The notes below the pieces were generated by a model. The model saw only the letters and a program-made list of their open reading frames with translations. It did not search any database and was not told the origin of the DNA. Made by a program: the position numbers and the translations under genes. Positions 27,761-36,792 of a stretch of 64,000 nt of DNA are shown here, piece after piece. This DNA is from Arthrobacter sp. StoSoilB20. GTDB lineage: Bacteria; Actinomycetota; Actinomycetes; Actinomycetales; Micrococcaceae. The stretch is from assembly GCF_019977295.1 (NCBI RefSeq), contig NZ_AP024651.1:1984001-2048000 (forward strand), written 5' to 3'. Numbering within the stretch: the first letter of the stretch is position 1; every line of letters begins with the position of its first letter.

Positions 27761-27979
27761 ATGGCGTCCAAGAGCAACTGGCCCGGACATACACCACTGC
27801 CCAAGGGGCTCGCTGCACCGGCGAGACGGGCACTGGCGCATGAGGGAATCGAAACGTTGGAGCAGCTGGCGGAATTCGGCGAGTCGAAGATCTCCACGCT
27901 GCACGGTATGGGGCCGGTGGCGATCGCCCAGCTGGAGGACGCCATGGAGGAATCGGGTATCTCCTACAACGGAGGCTAG
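27761..27979 (+). CDS. Small helix-hairpin-helix protein (RpoA-CTD-like)
   Basis: The 72-residue protein is almost entirely one helix-hairpin-helix unit: LAAPARRALAHEGIETLEQL then STLHGMGPVAIAQLEDAM, the same pattern as the RNA polymerase alpha C-terminal domain. It may bind DNA or another protein. ATG with AGAAGGGA upstream; the next gene begins 9 bp later, suggesting co-transcription with the aldo/keto reductase. Confidence 0.75.
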   Translation: MASKSNWPGHTPLPKGLAAPARRALAHEGIETLEQLAEFGESKISTLHGMGPVAIAQLEDAMEESGISYNGG

Positions 27980-27988
27980 GCTGAATTC

Positions 27989-28966
27989 ATGACTGAATAC
28001 CGACGCCTTGGCCATTCCGGACTGACAGTCTCAGCTGTAGGGCTGGGCTGTAACAATTTGGGCCGCGCCAATACGCCCACCGAGTCCCAGGAAGGCACGG
28101 ACGCCGTTGTCCATGCTGCGATTGAGGCCGGTGTGACGTTCTTTGATGTTGCCGACGTCTACGGACGCGAGCCCGGACTGAGCGAGACCATGTTGGGCAA
28201 AGCCCTCAAGGGCAAGCGCGATGACGTCGTCATCGGCACCAAGTTCGGCATGGACATGCAAGGGGTCAATGGAAATGATTTTGGAGCCCGTGGTTCACGC
28301 CGCTACATCGTCAAGGCCGTCGAAGCATCGCTCCGGCGACTGGATACGGAGTGGATCGATCTTTACCAGTTCCACACCCCAGACGCGCTGACCCCCATCG
28401 AAGAGACGCTCGCGGCGCTCGATGACCTGGTGACCGAAGGCAAGGTCCGCTATATAGGACACTCGAACTTCGCTGGCTGGCAGATCGCCGAAGCCGAGTA
28501 TGTTGGCCGTCAGGCCGGCGGTGCGCGCTTCATTTCCACCCAGAACCATTACAACCTGCTGGATCGCCGTGCTGAACTGGAGGTTCTTCCCGCCGCTGGT
28601 GCCTTCTCCCTGGGCGTGCTCCCGTATTTCCCCCTTGCCAATGGACTGCTCACGGGCAAATACTCCGCTGGAAAGGCGCCCGAAGGAACCCGGCTTAGCC
28701 ACACGCGCACCAACCTGGTTCATGACGCCGACTGGGACCAGTTGGGCCGCTTTGGACAATTCGCCAAGGAGCGGGACATCACTGAATTGCAGTTGGCGTT
28801 CTCCTGGCTGGCAGCACAGCCCGGCGTAAGCAGCGTCATTGCCGGCGCCACGCGTCCGGAGCAGATCCGCCAGAATGCCGAAGCGGTGTGCTGGGTTCCC
28901 ACTCCGGAAGACCGCGCGGAATTGGACGGGATCTTCCCGCAGGCTCCGAAAGTGGCACTGTTTTAG
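27989..28966 (+). CDS. Aldo/keto reductase
   Basis: The 325-residue TIM-barrel NADPH-dependent oxidoreductase shows the catalytic tetrad context: Asp and Tyr in FFDVADVYGREPG, Lys in VIGTKFGMD and the residue before YQFHTP, plus GHSNFAGWQ and a C-terminal NADP-binding VIAGATRPEQIRQN. Closest in style to the AKR group that includes YghZ/potassium-channel beta-like proteins; the natural substrate is unknown. It ends before a large terminator shared with fadB. Confidence 0.9.
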   Translation: MTEYRRLGHSGLTVSAVGLGCNNLGRANTPTESQEGTDAVVHAAIEAGVTFFDVADVYGREPGLSETMLGKALKGKRDDVVIGTKFGMDMQGVNGNDFGARGSRRYIVKAVEASLRRLDTEWIDLYQFHTPDALTPIEETLAALDDLVTEGKVRYIGHSNFAGWQIAEAEYVGRQAGGARFISTQNHYNLLDRRAELEVLPAAGAFSLGVLPYFPLANGLLTGKYSAGKAPEGTRLSHTRTNLVHDADWDQLGRFGQFAKERDITELQLAFSWLAAQPGVSSVIAGATRPEQIRQNAEAVCWVPTPEDRAELDGIFPQAPKVALF

Positions 28967-29010
28967 AACTGGATTGACCGGCCCAACGTTGGAAGTTGCC
29001 GGGTGATAGG

Positions 29011-29060
29011 CAAAGAGGGCAGTGGCCCGGAGCATCTGCTCCGGGCCACTGCCCTCTTTG
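29011..29060. terminator. Very long bidirectional terminator hairpin
   Basis: A perfect 24-bp stem (29011-29034 against 29037-29060), A-rich at one foot and T-rich at the other, between the convergent aldo/keto reductase and fadB. Flanking ATAGGCAA/TTGCCTAT bases would extend the stem after a 4-nt bulge. Unusually long for an intrinsic terminator. Confidence 0.85.
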
Positions 29061-29141
29061 GTTGCCTATAGGGACCTTCGGTTGTCTATCCGGGACGGGA
29101 CCGGACGTGGCCGGACAGTACTGGAAAGGGACACGCCCGGC

Positions 29142-31286
29142 CTAAGCCGGTGCCGAGGCAATCCCGGGCGCCAGGAACCGCTTCCCGTTGACACGTTCGG
29201 AAGCGCCTACACGGTCCAGGTATGGTGTGATGCCACCGAGGAACATCGGCCAGCCGGCGCCCATGATGACGCAGAGGTCGATGTCTTCCGGTCCTGCCAC
29301 GACGCCTTCTTCGAGCATGAGCCCGATTTCCTCTGCCAAAGCATCCTGCGTGCGTCGAAGGACTTCTTCGCCGGTGGACGGCGTGTTCCCGAAAGACAGG
29401 ATGGCAAGGGTTTCAGCCGGAATGACGGGCTTGCCCTCGGAGCCGGGAATCCACAGGGTCTTGACTCCGTTGTCGATGAGCTTCTGCAGGTTCTGCGAGA
29501 CGGGGAACCGCTCACCGAATGCGCTGTGCAGGGACTCCTGGACATGCTGGGCAACCGGGAGGCCAACCATGGCAGCCAAAGTAAACGGTGACATCGGCAG
29601 GCCCATGGGACGGAGGGCGTTGTCAGCGACGTCGGCAGGAGTTCCTTCGTCAAAGGCTGCGATGACTTCACCCATGAGGCGCAGCAGGATGCGGTTGACC
29701 ACAAAGGCTGCAGCGTCCTTGACCAGCACGGCCGTCTTCTTGAGTCCCTTGGCGAGCTCGAACGCGGTGGCCAGCACAGCGTCGTCTGTCTTGGGTGCCC
29801 GCACTATCTCCAGGAGCGGCATGACAGCCACCGGGTTGAAGAAGTGGAAGCCCACCAGTCGTTCCGGGTTCTTCAGGTCCTCGGCCATCGCAGTGACGGA
29901 CAGCGAGGATGTGTTGGTGGCCAGGATGCATTCGGGGGAAACAATTGCTTCAACCTCCGCGAAGACCTGCTTCTTGACGTGGAGTTCCTCGAAGACTGCC
30001 TCGATGACAAAATCAGCGTCTGCGAAGGCTTCCTTGGAGACCGAGCCTGTGACCAATGCCTTGGTCCTGTTGGCGGCGTCGGGTTTGATCCTCTTTTTCG
30101 CCAGCATCTTGTCGACTTCGGCATGGACGTAGGCCACGCCCTTATCCACCCGTGCCTGGTCGATGTCCGTCATGACCACGGGGACTTTCAGTTGCCGGGC
30201 GAACAGCAACGCCAGTTGGCTTGCCATGAGCCCTGCACCCACCACGCCGATCTTGGTGACCGGTCGGGCAAGCTTGCGGTCAGGGGCGCCGGCAGGACGC
30301 TTGGAGCGCTTCTGGACGAGGTCCAGGAATGCGTACACCGTGGACCGGAACTCGTCGGTTTGCATGAGGCCCGCCAGGGTCTCACACTCGAGGGCGGCCG
30401 ATTCGGCCTGCGTCATGGTGCGGTTGGCCTCCATGACATCCAGGACCTTTGCCGGGGCAGGGGAAGCGTTTGAGGTCTTGGACTCCACAAAGGCACGTCC
30501 AGCGGCCACAGCGTCTGCCCAGCGGCCGGCGACGGTGTCATCGCCGGCATCCACGGAGTTCTTCCGCTCCGGTGTTACGGCACCGGAGATGACCTTGGCG
30601 GCCCATGCGATTGACTGTTCGACGAAGTCGGCGGGCTCGAACATGGCATCAGCTACACCGAGCTCGAAGGCCTGCGGGCCGGTGAGGGTCCGGTTGTTGC
30701 TGAGGGGATTCTCGATCATGACCTTGACGGCGTTTTCCGGGCCAATGAGGCGAGGCAGGATGTAGACCCCGCCCCAACCCGGGACCAAGCCGATGAACGC
30801 TTCGGGCAGGGCCAAGGCGCCGGCGCCCGTGGAGACCGTCCGGTACGTGGACTGCAGGGCGATTTCGAGGCCACCGCCCAAGGCGAGGCCGTTGATGAAG
30901 GCGAAGCTGGGAACGCCAAGGTTGGCCAGGGTGTTATAAACGGCATGGCCAAGCTCTGCCATCCAGAGGCCGTGCTCGCGCTCCTTGAGCGTTTTGACCG
31001 CAGACAGGTCCGCGCCGGCCACCAGGAAGTACGGCTTGCCGGTGACGCCGACGCCGACGATCTCACCCTTCGAGGCGCGCTCCTTGAGGGCGTCCAGGAC
31101 GCCGCCCAGTTCAACAAGCGTGTTGGGGCCCAGCGTGGTCGGTTTGGAGTGGTCCAGGCCGTTATCCAGGGTGATCAGCGCGAAGGTTCCTGCGCCACCT
31201 GGCAGCTGGATGTCCTGCACGTAGGAGTGGGTGCGGACTTCATCAGGGAAAAGGGCGGCGAGCTTCTGGAATTCGGCGGCGCTCAT
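29142..31286 (-). CDS. fadB: Fatty acid oxidation multifunctional protein (enoyl-CoA hydratase/3-hydroxyacyl-CoA dehydrogenase)
   Basis: Catalyses hydration and NAD-dependent oxidation in beta-oxidation. The 714-residue protein has an N-terminal crotonase domain (about 20-230, GADLSAVK and NGLALGGGLEIALQ forming the oxyanion hole) and a C-terminal dehydrogenase domain (from about 340, VGVVGAG-type motif IGVVGAGLMASQLA, then NTSSLSVTAMA and FHFFNPVAVMPLLEI). It partners with the thiolase encoded upstream, with a 4-bp gene overlap, as an alpha/beta complex. Confidence 0.93.
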   Translation of the reverse strand: MSAAEFQKLAALFPDEVRTHSYVQDIQLPGGAGTFALITLDNGLDHSKPTTLGPNTLVELGGVLDALKERASKGEIVGVGVTGKPYFLVAGADLSAVKTLKEREHGLWMAELGHAVYNTLANLGVPSFAFINGLALGGGLEIALQSTYRTVSTGAGALALPEAFIGLVPGWGGVYILPRLIGPENAVKVMIENPLSNNRTLTGPQAFELGVADAMFEPADFVEQSIAWAAKVISGAVTPERKNSVDAGDDTVAGRWADAVAAGRAFVESKTSNASPAPAKVLDVMEANRTMTQAESAALECETLAGLMQTDEFRSTVYAFLDLVQKRSKRPAGAPDRKLARPVTKIGVVGAGLMASQLALLFARQLKVPVVMTDIDQARVDKGVAYVHAEVDKMLAKKRIKPDAANRTKALVTGSVSKEAFADADFVIEAVFEELHVKKQVFAEVEAIVSPECILATNTSSLSVTAMAEDLKNPERLVGFHFFNPVAVMPLLEIVRAPKTDDAVLATAFELAKGLKKTAVLVKDAAAFVVNRILLRLMGEVIAAFDEGTPADVADNALRPMGLPMSPFTLAAMVGLPVAQHVQESLHSAFGERFPVSQNLQKLIDNGVKTLWIPGSEGKPVIPAETLAILSFGNTPSTGEEVLRRTQDALAEEIGLMLEEGVVAGPEDIDLCVIMGAGWPMFLGGITPYLDRVGASERVNGKRFLAPGIASAPA

Positions 31287-32545
31287 GCGGCGGCTCCTTC
31301 GGTGGTGGCGGTATCAGCGGTGGAGGAAGCGTAGTCGGCGTGGTGCGGGTTCTCCCAGATCACTGTGGCACCCATGCCCAGGCCGATGCACATGGTGGTG
31401 ATGCCATAACGCACTGTGGGATCTTCCTCGAATTGCCTGGCCAGCTGGTTCATCAGCCGGACACCTGAGGAAGCCAGGGGATGTCCGACGGCGATCGCCC
31501 CGCCATAGCGGTTGACGCGGGGGTCCTCGTCTGCGATGCCGAAATGGTCCAGGAAGCTGAGCACCTGGACGGCAAAGGCCTCGTTGATCTCGAAGAGCCC
31601 GATGTCTTCGATGCCCAGTCCGGCGTTCTTCAGGGCCTTTTCCGTGGCCGGGACGGGGCCGATGCCCATGACCTCAGGTTCGACGCCGGCGAAGGCGTAA
31701 GAAACGAGCCGCATCTTCACTGACAAGCCCAGTTCCTCCGCAGCGTCGGCAGAGGCGAGGACGGCAGCCGTGGCGCCGTCGTTGAGTCCTGCGGCGTTGC
31801 CTGCGGTGACACGGCCGTGGGCACGGAACGGGGTGCGGAGTTCGGCAAGGTCCGCCACCGTGGTTCCTGGGCGCGGGGGTTCGTCGGTGGTGTGAAGCGC
31901 CCAGCCTTGGCCCGGTTTCATGGTGGCCACGGGGACGAGGTCGTGCTGGATTTGTTCGTTGGCGTAGGCTGCGGCGAGCTTGGCTTGTGAAGCCGCAGCG
32001 TAAGCATCGGTGCGGTCCTTGGTGATGGCCGGAAAACGGTCGTGCAGGTTCTCCGCCGTGTTACCCATGTTCAGGGCGGCCGGGTCCACCAAGCGCTCGG
32101 ACATGAACCGGGGGTTGGGGTCAGCTCCTGCGCCCATGGGGTGGTTGCCCATGTGTTCGACGCCGCCGGCGATGACCACGTCATAAGCGCCAAAGCCGAT
32201 GCCGCTCGCCGTCGTCGTTACTGCCGTCATGGCACCTGCACACATGCGGTCGATCGCGAAGCCGGGCACTGTGCGCGGAAGACCTGCCAGCAAAGCGGCA
32301 GTGCGCCCGATGGTGAGGCCTTGGTCGCCGGTTTGGGTGGTGGCGGCAATCGCTACTTCGTCCACACGTTCGGCAGGCAGTGACGGGTTGCGGCGCATCA
32401 GTTCGCGGATGCACTTCACCACGAGGTCATCGGCCCTGGTGCCAGCGTAGATTCCCTTATCGCCGGCCTTGCCGAAGGGCGTGCGGACTCCGTCCACGAA
32501 GACGACATCCCGGACGGTCCTCTGGGCGCTGCGTGATGGACTCAT
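31283..32545 (-). CDS. fadA: Acetyl-CoA C-acyltransferase (thiolase)
   Basis: Cleaves 3-ketoacyl-CoA in the last step of beta-oxidation. The 420-residue protein has the nucleophile Cys102 (DRMCAGAM), the His in AVGHPLASSG and the second Cys in MCIGLGMGA. ATG with GAGGAG upstream. First gene of a fadA-fadB operon; a sigma-70-type promoter with an embedded palindrome lies 70-95 bp upstream. Confidence 0.94.
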   Translation of the reverse strand: MSPSRSAQRTVRDVVFVDGVRTPFGKAGDKGIYAGTRADDLVVKCIRELMRRNPSLPAERVDEVAIAATTQTGDQGLTIGRTAALLAGLPRTVPGFAIDRMCAGAMTAVTTTASGIGFGAYDVVIAGGVEHMGNHPMGAGADPNPRFMSERLVDPAALNMGNTAENLHDRFPAITKDRTDAYAAASQAKLAAAYANEQIQHDLVPVATMKPGQGWALHTTDEPPRPGTTVADLAELRTPFRAHGRVTAGNAAGLNDGATAAVLASADAAEELGLSVKMRLVSYAFAGVEPEVMGIGPVPATEKALKNAGLGIEDIGLFEINEAFAVQVLSFLDHFGIADEDPRVNRYGGAIAVGHPLASSGVRLMNQLARQFEEDPTVRYGITTMCIGLGMGATVIWENPHHADYASSTADTATTEGAAA

Positions 32546-32612
32546 GTATTAACTCCTCGTTGAGACATGGTGCCGGCCCGCGTTGCGGGTACTCCGGTTT
32601 GGCATTAAGCCC

Positions 32613-32641
32613 ATGTTACTCGTCGGTAACTTAGGGTGCAA
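32613..32641 (-). promoter_or_regulatory. fadAB promoter with embedded TetR-type operator
   Basis: On the minus strand TTGCAC (32641-32636) and TAACAT (32618-32613) are separated by exactly 17 bp. The palindrome GTTACTCGTCGGTAAC (32615-32630; GTTAC-N6-GTAAC) covers the spacer end and most of the -10, so a bound repressor would block polymerase. Confidence 0.6.
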
Positions 32642-32682
32642 GGTGCGTCACATCCGTTCAACGTGCATGGGGAGACGCGAAA

Positions 32683-32719
32683 GGCCCGCCACCGCGAACC
32701 GTGGTTCGGGTGACGGGCC
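32683..32719 (-). terminator. Hairpin after rnd
   Basis: An imperfect 17-bp stem (GGCCCGCCACC...GAACC against GGTTCGGGTGACGGGCC, one mismatch and one bulge) placed 36 bp beyond the rnd stop, ahead of fadA's upstream region. Confidence 0.55.
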
Positions 32720-32755
32720 GGGCGGGCCGGTAAGGCTTAGGTGGTCCGATAAGGC

Positions 32756-34117
32756 TCAGGCGGAGTCCTTGGACTCTTGGGTTCCCGGGGACTGTGGGTT
32801 GTCTTTCGCTTTTGATTCCTTGGCCGGAAGCGGTTTGGGGTTCAAGCATGCATCGGTGAGGATCGGGGCGGCAAAGTCGACCTGCCATTCGCGCGCGCCC
32901 AGGGCCCGCAATTCAGCAGCCACGGTCTCGAGGGAGATCTCTGCCGGTGGCCGCCACGTGATGCGCCTGAGGAAGTCCGGCGTCAGCAGGTTTTCCACCG
33001 GCAGGTTGAGTTCGTCAGCTTTGGCCTGGAGCGCAGGGCGCGCGGTAGCCAGGCGGGCCGCGGCCTCGGGGTCCCGATCCACCCAGACCCGCGGTGGCGG
33101 CGGGGCGTTCGTGGGCAAGTGCAAGGGCGGCACGTCCGTCAGGGTCCGGGCGTTGGTGATGCAGCGCAGCCAGCGTGGCGCCTCACGTTGGGCTGAGCGG
33201 CCATGGAATCCCTTGGTGGCCAGCAGCTGGGGGACAGTGGTGGGCATGGCTTTGGCGGCGGCTACCAGCGCAGAATCGGGAATCAGGCGACCCGGAGCCA
33301 CATCGCGCTTGCGGGCCAGTTGGTCGCGCTCCTGCCACAGTTCACGGACGGCTGCCAATTGGCGTCGGTCCCGGATCTGGTGCAGGCCGGACGTCTTCCG
33401 CCAGGGATCCACCCTGGGTGCTGAAATGCCGGCGGCAAGGATGCCGGCAAATTCCTGCTCTGCGTACTGAAGTTTGCCGTCAGCTTCGAGCAGTTCGATG
33501 AGTTCTTCGCGCAATTCGGCAAGAACTTCGACGTCGAGGGCTGCGTACCGGAGCCACGGCTCGGGCAGCGGGCGGGTGGACCAGTCGGCCGCTGAGTGTT
33601 CTTTAGCGAGGCCGAATCCCAGGAGTTGTTCAATGACGGCGGCCAGGCCCACGCGCGGAAGGCCGGCAAGCCGTGCGGCAAGTTCGGTGTCGAACAGTTT
33701 GTCCGGCCACATGCCGAGCTCGGACAGGCAGGGGAGATCCTGTGTTGCTGCGTGCAGGATCCATTCGACTCCCCGGAGGGCCTCGTTGATGATGTCCAGG
33801 TTCTCGAAAGGCTCGGGGTCAATCAGCCAGGTTCCTGCCCCCTCGCGGCGGATCTGCACCAGGAAGGCGCGTTGTCCGTAGCGGAAGCCGGAGGCGCGTT
33901 CTGCGTCCACCCCGGCTGGTCCTGTTCCGGCGGCGATGGCGGCGGCGCACCGTTCCAGTCCAGAAGGCGTATCGATGACTACGGGCACGCCTTCGCGTGG
34001 CGTATCGAGATCGATGACTTCAGGGACGTGGCTGTCGAAGCCGTCTACCTTGATGTGCGTGGTGGGATCAGCAACCGGAACGCCGGCTGTGTTTTTATCC
34101 AGGTTTTCAGGGGTCAT
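32756..34117 (-). CDS. rnd: Ribonuclease D-like 3'-5' exoribonuclease (HRDC domain)
   Basis: The 453-residue protein has a DEDDy exonuclease domain (about 55-230): DxE in GVDAERASGF, Asp in HAATQDLPCL, and the Tyr/Asp pair in LRYAALDVEVL. An HRDC domain follows (about 250-330, LAAVRELWQERDQLARKRDV). In the family it trims 3' ends of structured RNAs such as tRNA precursors. It ends with an actinobacterial C-terminal region and a charged tail. DUF3000 lies 91 bp upstream, the usual actinobacterial pairing. Confidence 0.9.
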   Translation of the reverse strand: MTPENLDKNTAGVPVADPTTHIKVDGFDSHVPEVIDLDTPREGVPVVIDTPSGLERCAAAIAAGTGPAGVDAERASGFRYGQRAFLVQIRREGAGTWLIDPEPFENLDIINEALRGVEWILHAATQDLPCLSELGMWPDKLFDTELAARLAGLPRVGLAAVIEQLLGFGLAKEHSAADWSTRPLPEPWLRYAALDVEVLAELREELIELLEADGKLQYAEQEFAGILAAGISAPRVDPWRKTSGLHQIRDRRQLAAVRELWQERDQLARKRDVAPGRLIPDSALVAAAKAMPTTVPQLLATKGFHGRSAQREAPRWLRCITNARTLTDVPPLHLPTNAPPPPRVWVDRDPEAAARLATARPALQAKADELNLPVENLLTPDFLRRITWRPPAEISLETVAAELRALGAREWQVDFAAPILTDACLNPKPLPAKESKAKDNPQSPGTQESKDSA

Positions 34118-34208
34118 GGTGGCTTAAGCTTACCGATTCATGCCGGGATCACGCCGGGGCGTGGTGATGGCAGCACCTTGGGCGCCTGTGCCGGTAGGTG
34201 ATTATTGG

Positions 34209-34865
34209 TCAATTGAGTCTCCTGTTGGGCAGTCCGGTGACACCCGGTGGAAGGGGTGGAAGTCCCGCGAACGTGCACACCATGTCGGACCAGGCTTCCA
34301 AGTGGGCCTGGACATCAGCGCCGGCCGGCGTCCACGAAGCGCGGAGTTCAATGTCTATGGTGTCCGGACGTTCGGCCAGCGTGCCGAAGCTCTCGGAGAG
34401 GATCCTGGTTGCCGTGCCACCGGCCGCGCGGTACGGTGCCGCGTGGTTCTCCAAGGCATCCACCAGCCATGTCCACGCGACTGAGCCAAGCATGGAGTCA
34501 TTGCCCATCTCCGCGTCCATTTGGGCCCTGATGTAGGTGACGATCCGGAATTCGCCTTCCCATACTGCCGAGCCGTCGGGATCGTAGAGGAGGATGAACC
34601 GGCCCGTGGCCAGTTCGTCGTCGTCCTCGCTTGCCGGCGTGTTGGACTGGCTGGCTGCGAATGCTTTGGCTGCCGGCCCGTGCACGGGCACCCGACGTGT
34701 TGCCGCGGTGGGGCTGAAGACTTCTGCTCCGAGGGCTACTGCATAGGGTGCCAGCCGTGCCGGTGCAGGGATTTCGTCAAGCCGCAGTTCGCTGCGGCAT
34801 TGGGCTTTTCGTAGCGTTCCCAAAGCGAGAAGAAAGTCCGAGGGAACCTGTGCGAGGGCGTTCAC
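34209..34865 (-). CDS. DUF3000 domain-containing protein
   Basis: The 218-residue protein shows the DUF3000 pattern of a conserved N-terminal helix (LGTLRKAQCRSELRLDEIPAP), a middle LYDPDGSAVWEGEFRIVTYI and a C-terminal SWTPAGADVQAHLEAWSDM. Function unknown. The family is almost always encoded next to ribonuclease D in actinobacteria, as here, which hints at an RNA-related role. Confidence 0.85.
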   Translation of the reverse strand: MNALAQVPSDFLLALGTLRKAQCRSELRLDEIPAPARLAPYAVALGAEVFSPTAATRRVPVHGPAAKAFAASQSNTPASEDDDELATGRFILLYDPDGSAVWEGEFRIVTYIRAQMDAEMGNDSMLGSVAWTWLVDALENHAAPYRAAGGTATRILSESFGTLAERPDTIDIELRASWTPAGADVQAHLEAWSDMVCTFAGLPPLPPGVTGLPNRRLN

Positions 34866-34928
34866 CCTCGCAGGTTATGCTTCCGGGACGGCGATTCCCA
34901 GCAGGCTCGCCGCCCCGGATGCACGGGG

Positions 34929-36041
34929 TTAGAGGGAGCCCAGCTCCCGCTTGATTCCTGCGACGAAGGCGTCGATGTCTGCTTCGGTAGTGTCGAAGGA
35001 GCACATCCACCGGACCTCGCCCCTGGCTGCGTCCCAATCGTAGAAGGCAAAGTTCCTGCGCAGGCGATCGGCAACGCCGGCCGGGAGGATGGCAAAGACG
35101 CCGTTGGACTGCGTTGCCTGGGTGGGCTCCACGCCGTCGATTGCCTCGACAGCCGTGCGAAGACGGGCCGCCATGGCGTTGGCATGTGCGGCAGACCGCA
35201 ACCACAGCCCGTCCTCAAGCAGGGCGATGAACTGTGCGGAAATGAAGCGCATCTTCGAAGCCAGCTGCATGTTCATCTTCCGCAGGAACTTCAGTCCGTC
35301 CGCTGCCTCAGGGTTCAGGGCAACCACCACTTCGCCAAAGAGCAGGCCGTTCTTGGTGCCGCCAAAGGAGAGGATGTCCACTCCGGCATCGCGTGTGAAG
35401 GCGCGCAGGGGCACATCCAGGTAGGCCGCGGCGTTTGCCAGCCGCGCGCCGTCCATGTGGAGCTTCATGCCCTTGGCGTGGGCGTGTTCTGCAATGGCAC
35501 GTACTTCTTCAGGGGTGTAGCAGGTGCCCAGTTCGGTGGTTTGGGTAATGGAGACCACCAGGGGCTGCGCGCGGTGCTCGTCACCCCAGCCCCATGCTTC
35601 GCGATCAATCAATTCGGGCGTGAGCTTGCCGTCTTCTGTGGGGACCTGCAGGAGCTTGATCCCGCCGACGCGTTCCGGTGCGCCGTTCTCATCCATGTTG
35701 ATGTGCGCGGTGGAAGCGCAGATGACGGCTCCCCAACGCGGCAGGAGGGACTGCAGAGCCAGGACGTTGGCGCCTGTGCCGTTGAAGACAGGGAAACTCT
35801 CAATGCCGGAGCCGAACTGCTGCTCCAGAACTTCCTGGAGGCGCGCCGTGTAGACGTCCTCGCCGTAGGAAACCTGGTGGCCACCGTTGGCAGCGGCCAA
35901 GGCGGCAAGGATCTCAGGATGCACGCCGGAGTAGTTGTCGGAGGCAAATCCACGCACCGATGGGTCGTGGAGTTGTTGGTGCCCGGCCATCGTGTTGGCG
36001 GTGGCAGTGGCCTCTGTTGTGCTCGTCACTTGTTCATTCAC
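34929..36041 (-). CDS. Low-specificity L-threonine aldolase family protein
   Basis: A PLP-dependent fold-type I enzyme of 370 residues that should split threonine or a beta-hydroxy amino acid to glycine and an aldehyde. The cofactor lysine is in DILSFGGTKNGLLFG, with HMDGARLANAA binding the pyridine nitrogen and SDNYSGVHPEIL at the N-terminus. GTG 36041 (VNEQVTS) is chosen because it leaves a 10-bp gap to the SDR gene; the frame opens to 36104 inside that gene. Last of a three-gene unit with SDR and DUF6421. Confidence 0.88.
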   Translation of the reverse strand: MNEQVTSTTEATATANTMAGHQQLHDPSVRGFASDNYSGVHPEILAALAAANGGHQVSYGEDVYTARLQEVLEQQFGSGIESFPVFNGTGANVLALQSLLPRWGAVICASTAHINMDENGAPERVGGIKLLQVPTEDGKLTPELIDREAWGWGDEHRAQPLVVSITQTTELGTCYTPEEVRAIAEHAHAKGMKLHMDGARLANAAAYLDVPLRAFTRDAGVDILSFGGTKNGLLFGEVVVALNPEAADGLKFLRKMNMQLASKMRFISAQFIALLEDGLWLRSAAHANAMAARLRTAVEAIDGVEPTQATQSNGVFAILPAGVADRLRRNFAFYDWDAARGEVRWMCSFDTTEADIDAFVAGIKRELGSL

Positions 36042-36051
36042 GCTTTCAAGT

Positions 36052-36792
36052 CTATTTGGCCAGCAGGATGCGCTGGCCGTTGAGGTTTGCGGCCGGCTCT
36101 TCAAACAATCCGACGACGGCGGCCGCCAGGTCTTCGACGTCCGTGTAGCCGGGGAACCGCCTCTCCGGATGCGCGGCCCGCATGGCAGGATCCACCAAGG
36201 CCTTCACAACGAAGACGACAGCGGCACTGTGCAGGTCTTGGGGCTGGTGCTGGGTTTCGGCCCGGCCGTCAGCCTGCGCCCTGCGGAACCCGTCAGCCAC
36301 CGCCAGGGTCCAGGCTTCAGCGGCGGCTTTGGAAGCGGCGTAGCTGGCGGCAGCGGCGGTGGGGGAGGAAACGGCAGTGGAGGAAATCATCGCCAGCCGG
36401 CCCTGGGGGGAGGCCTCAAGCTGGCTGTAGAAGACGCGGGAAACGTTGCGCAGGGTAGTGATAGCGCCGCGTTCCATCGCATCCCAGTCCTCATCGGACT
36501 GGTCTTCTATTCCTTTCGCTCCACGCCAACCGCCCACCAAGTGGATCACACCATCCACGCGGTCCACGCCGCGGCCGGTGAGCGCGCGGGCCAGTTCACG
36601 AACGGCATCGTAGGAGGCGAGGTCACACACCATGGGGGTGACTCCGCTGCCGGCATCATCCGCCGCGGCCTTGATCCGGGCATCGTCTGAGCCGACGGTG
36701 AAAACCTTGTGACCGGCGGCCCCCAACGCACGCGCCGTGGCGATGCCGGACGCGCTGCTGCCGCCGGTTACAAGGATGGTCAAACCGGGCAT
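36052..36792 (-). CDS. Short-chain dehydrogenase/reductase
   Basis: The 246-residue classical SDR has the cofactor motif TGGSSASGIA, a structural HLVGGWRG, catalytic Ser in ISSTAVSS and YAASK. In the coenzyme loop the usual TGxxxGIG is changed to TGGSSASGIA. Substrate unknown. Its ATG overlaps the TGA of the DUF6421 gene by one base, so the two are translated together. Confidence 0.85.
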   Translation of the reverse strand: MPGLTILVTGGSSASGIATARALGAAGHKVFTVGSDDARIKAAADDAGSGVTPMVCDLASYDAVRELARALTGRGVDRVDGVIHLVGGWRGAKGIEDQSDEDWDAMERGAITTLRNVSRVFYSQLEASPQGRLAMISSTAVSSPTAAAASYAASKAAAEAWTLAVADGFRRAQADGRAETQHQPQDLHSAAVVFVVKALVDPAMRAAHPERRFPGYTDVEDLAAAVVGLFEEPAANLNGQRILLAK

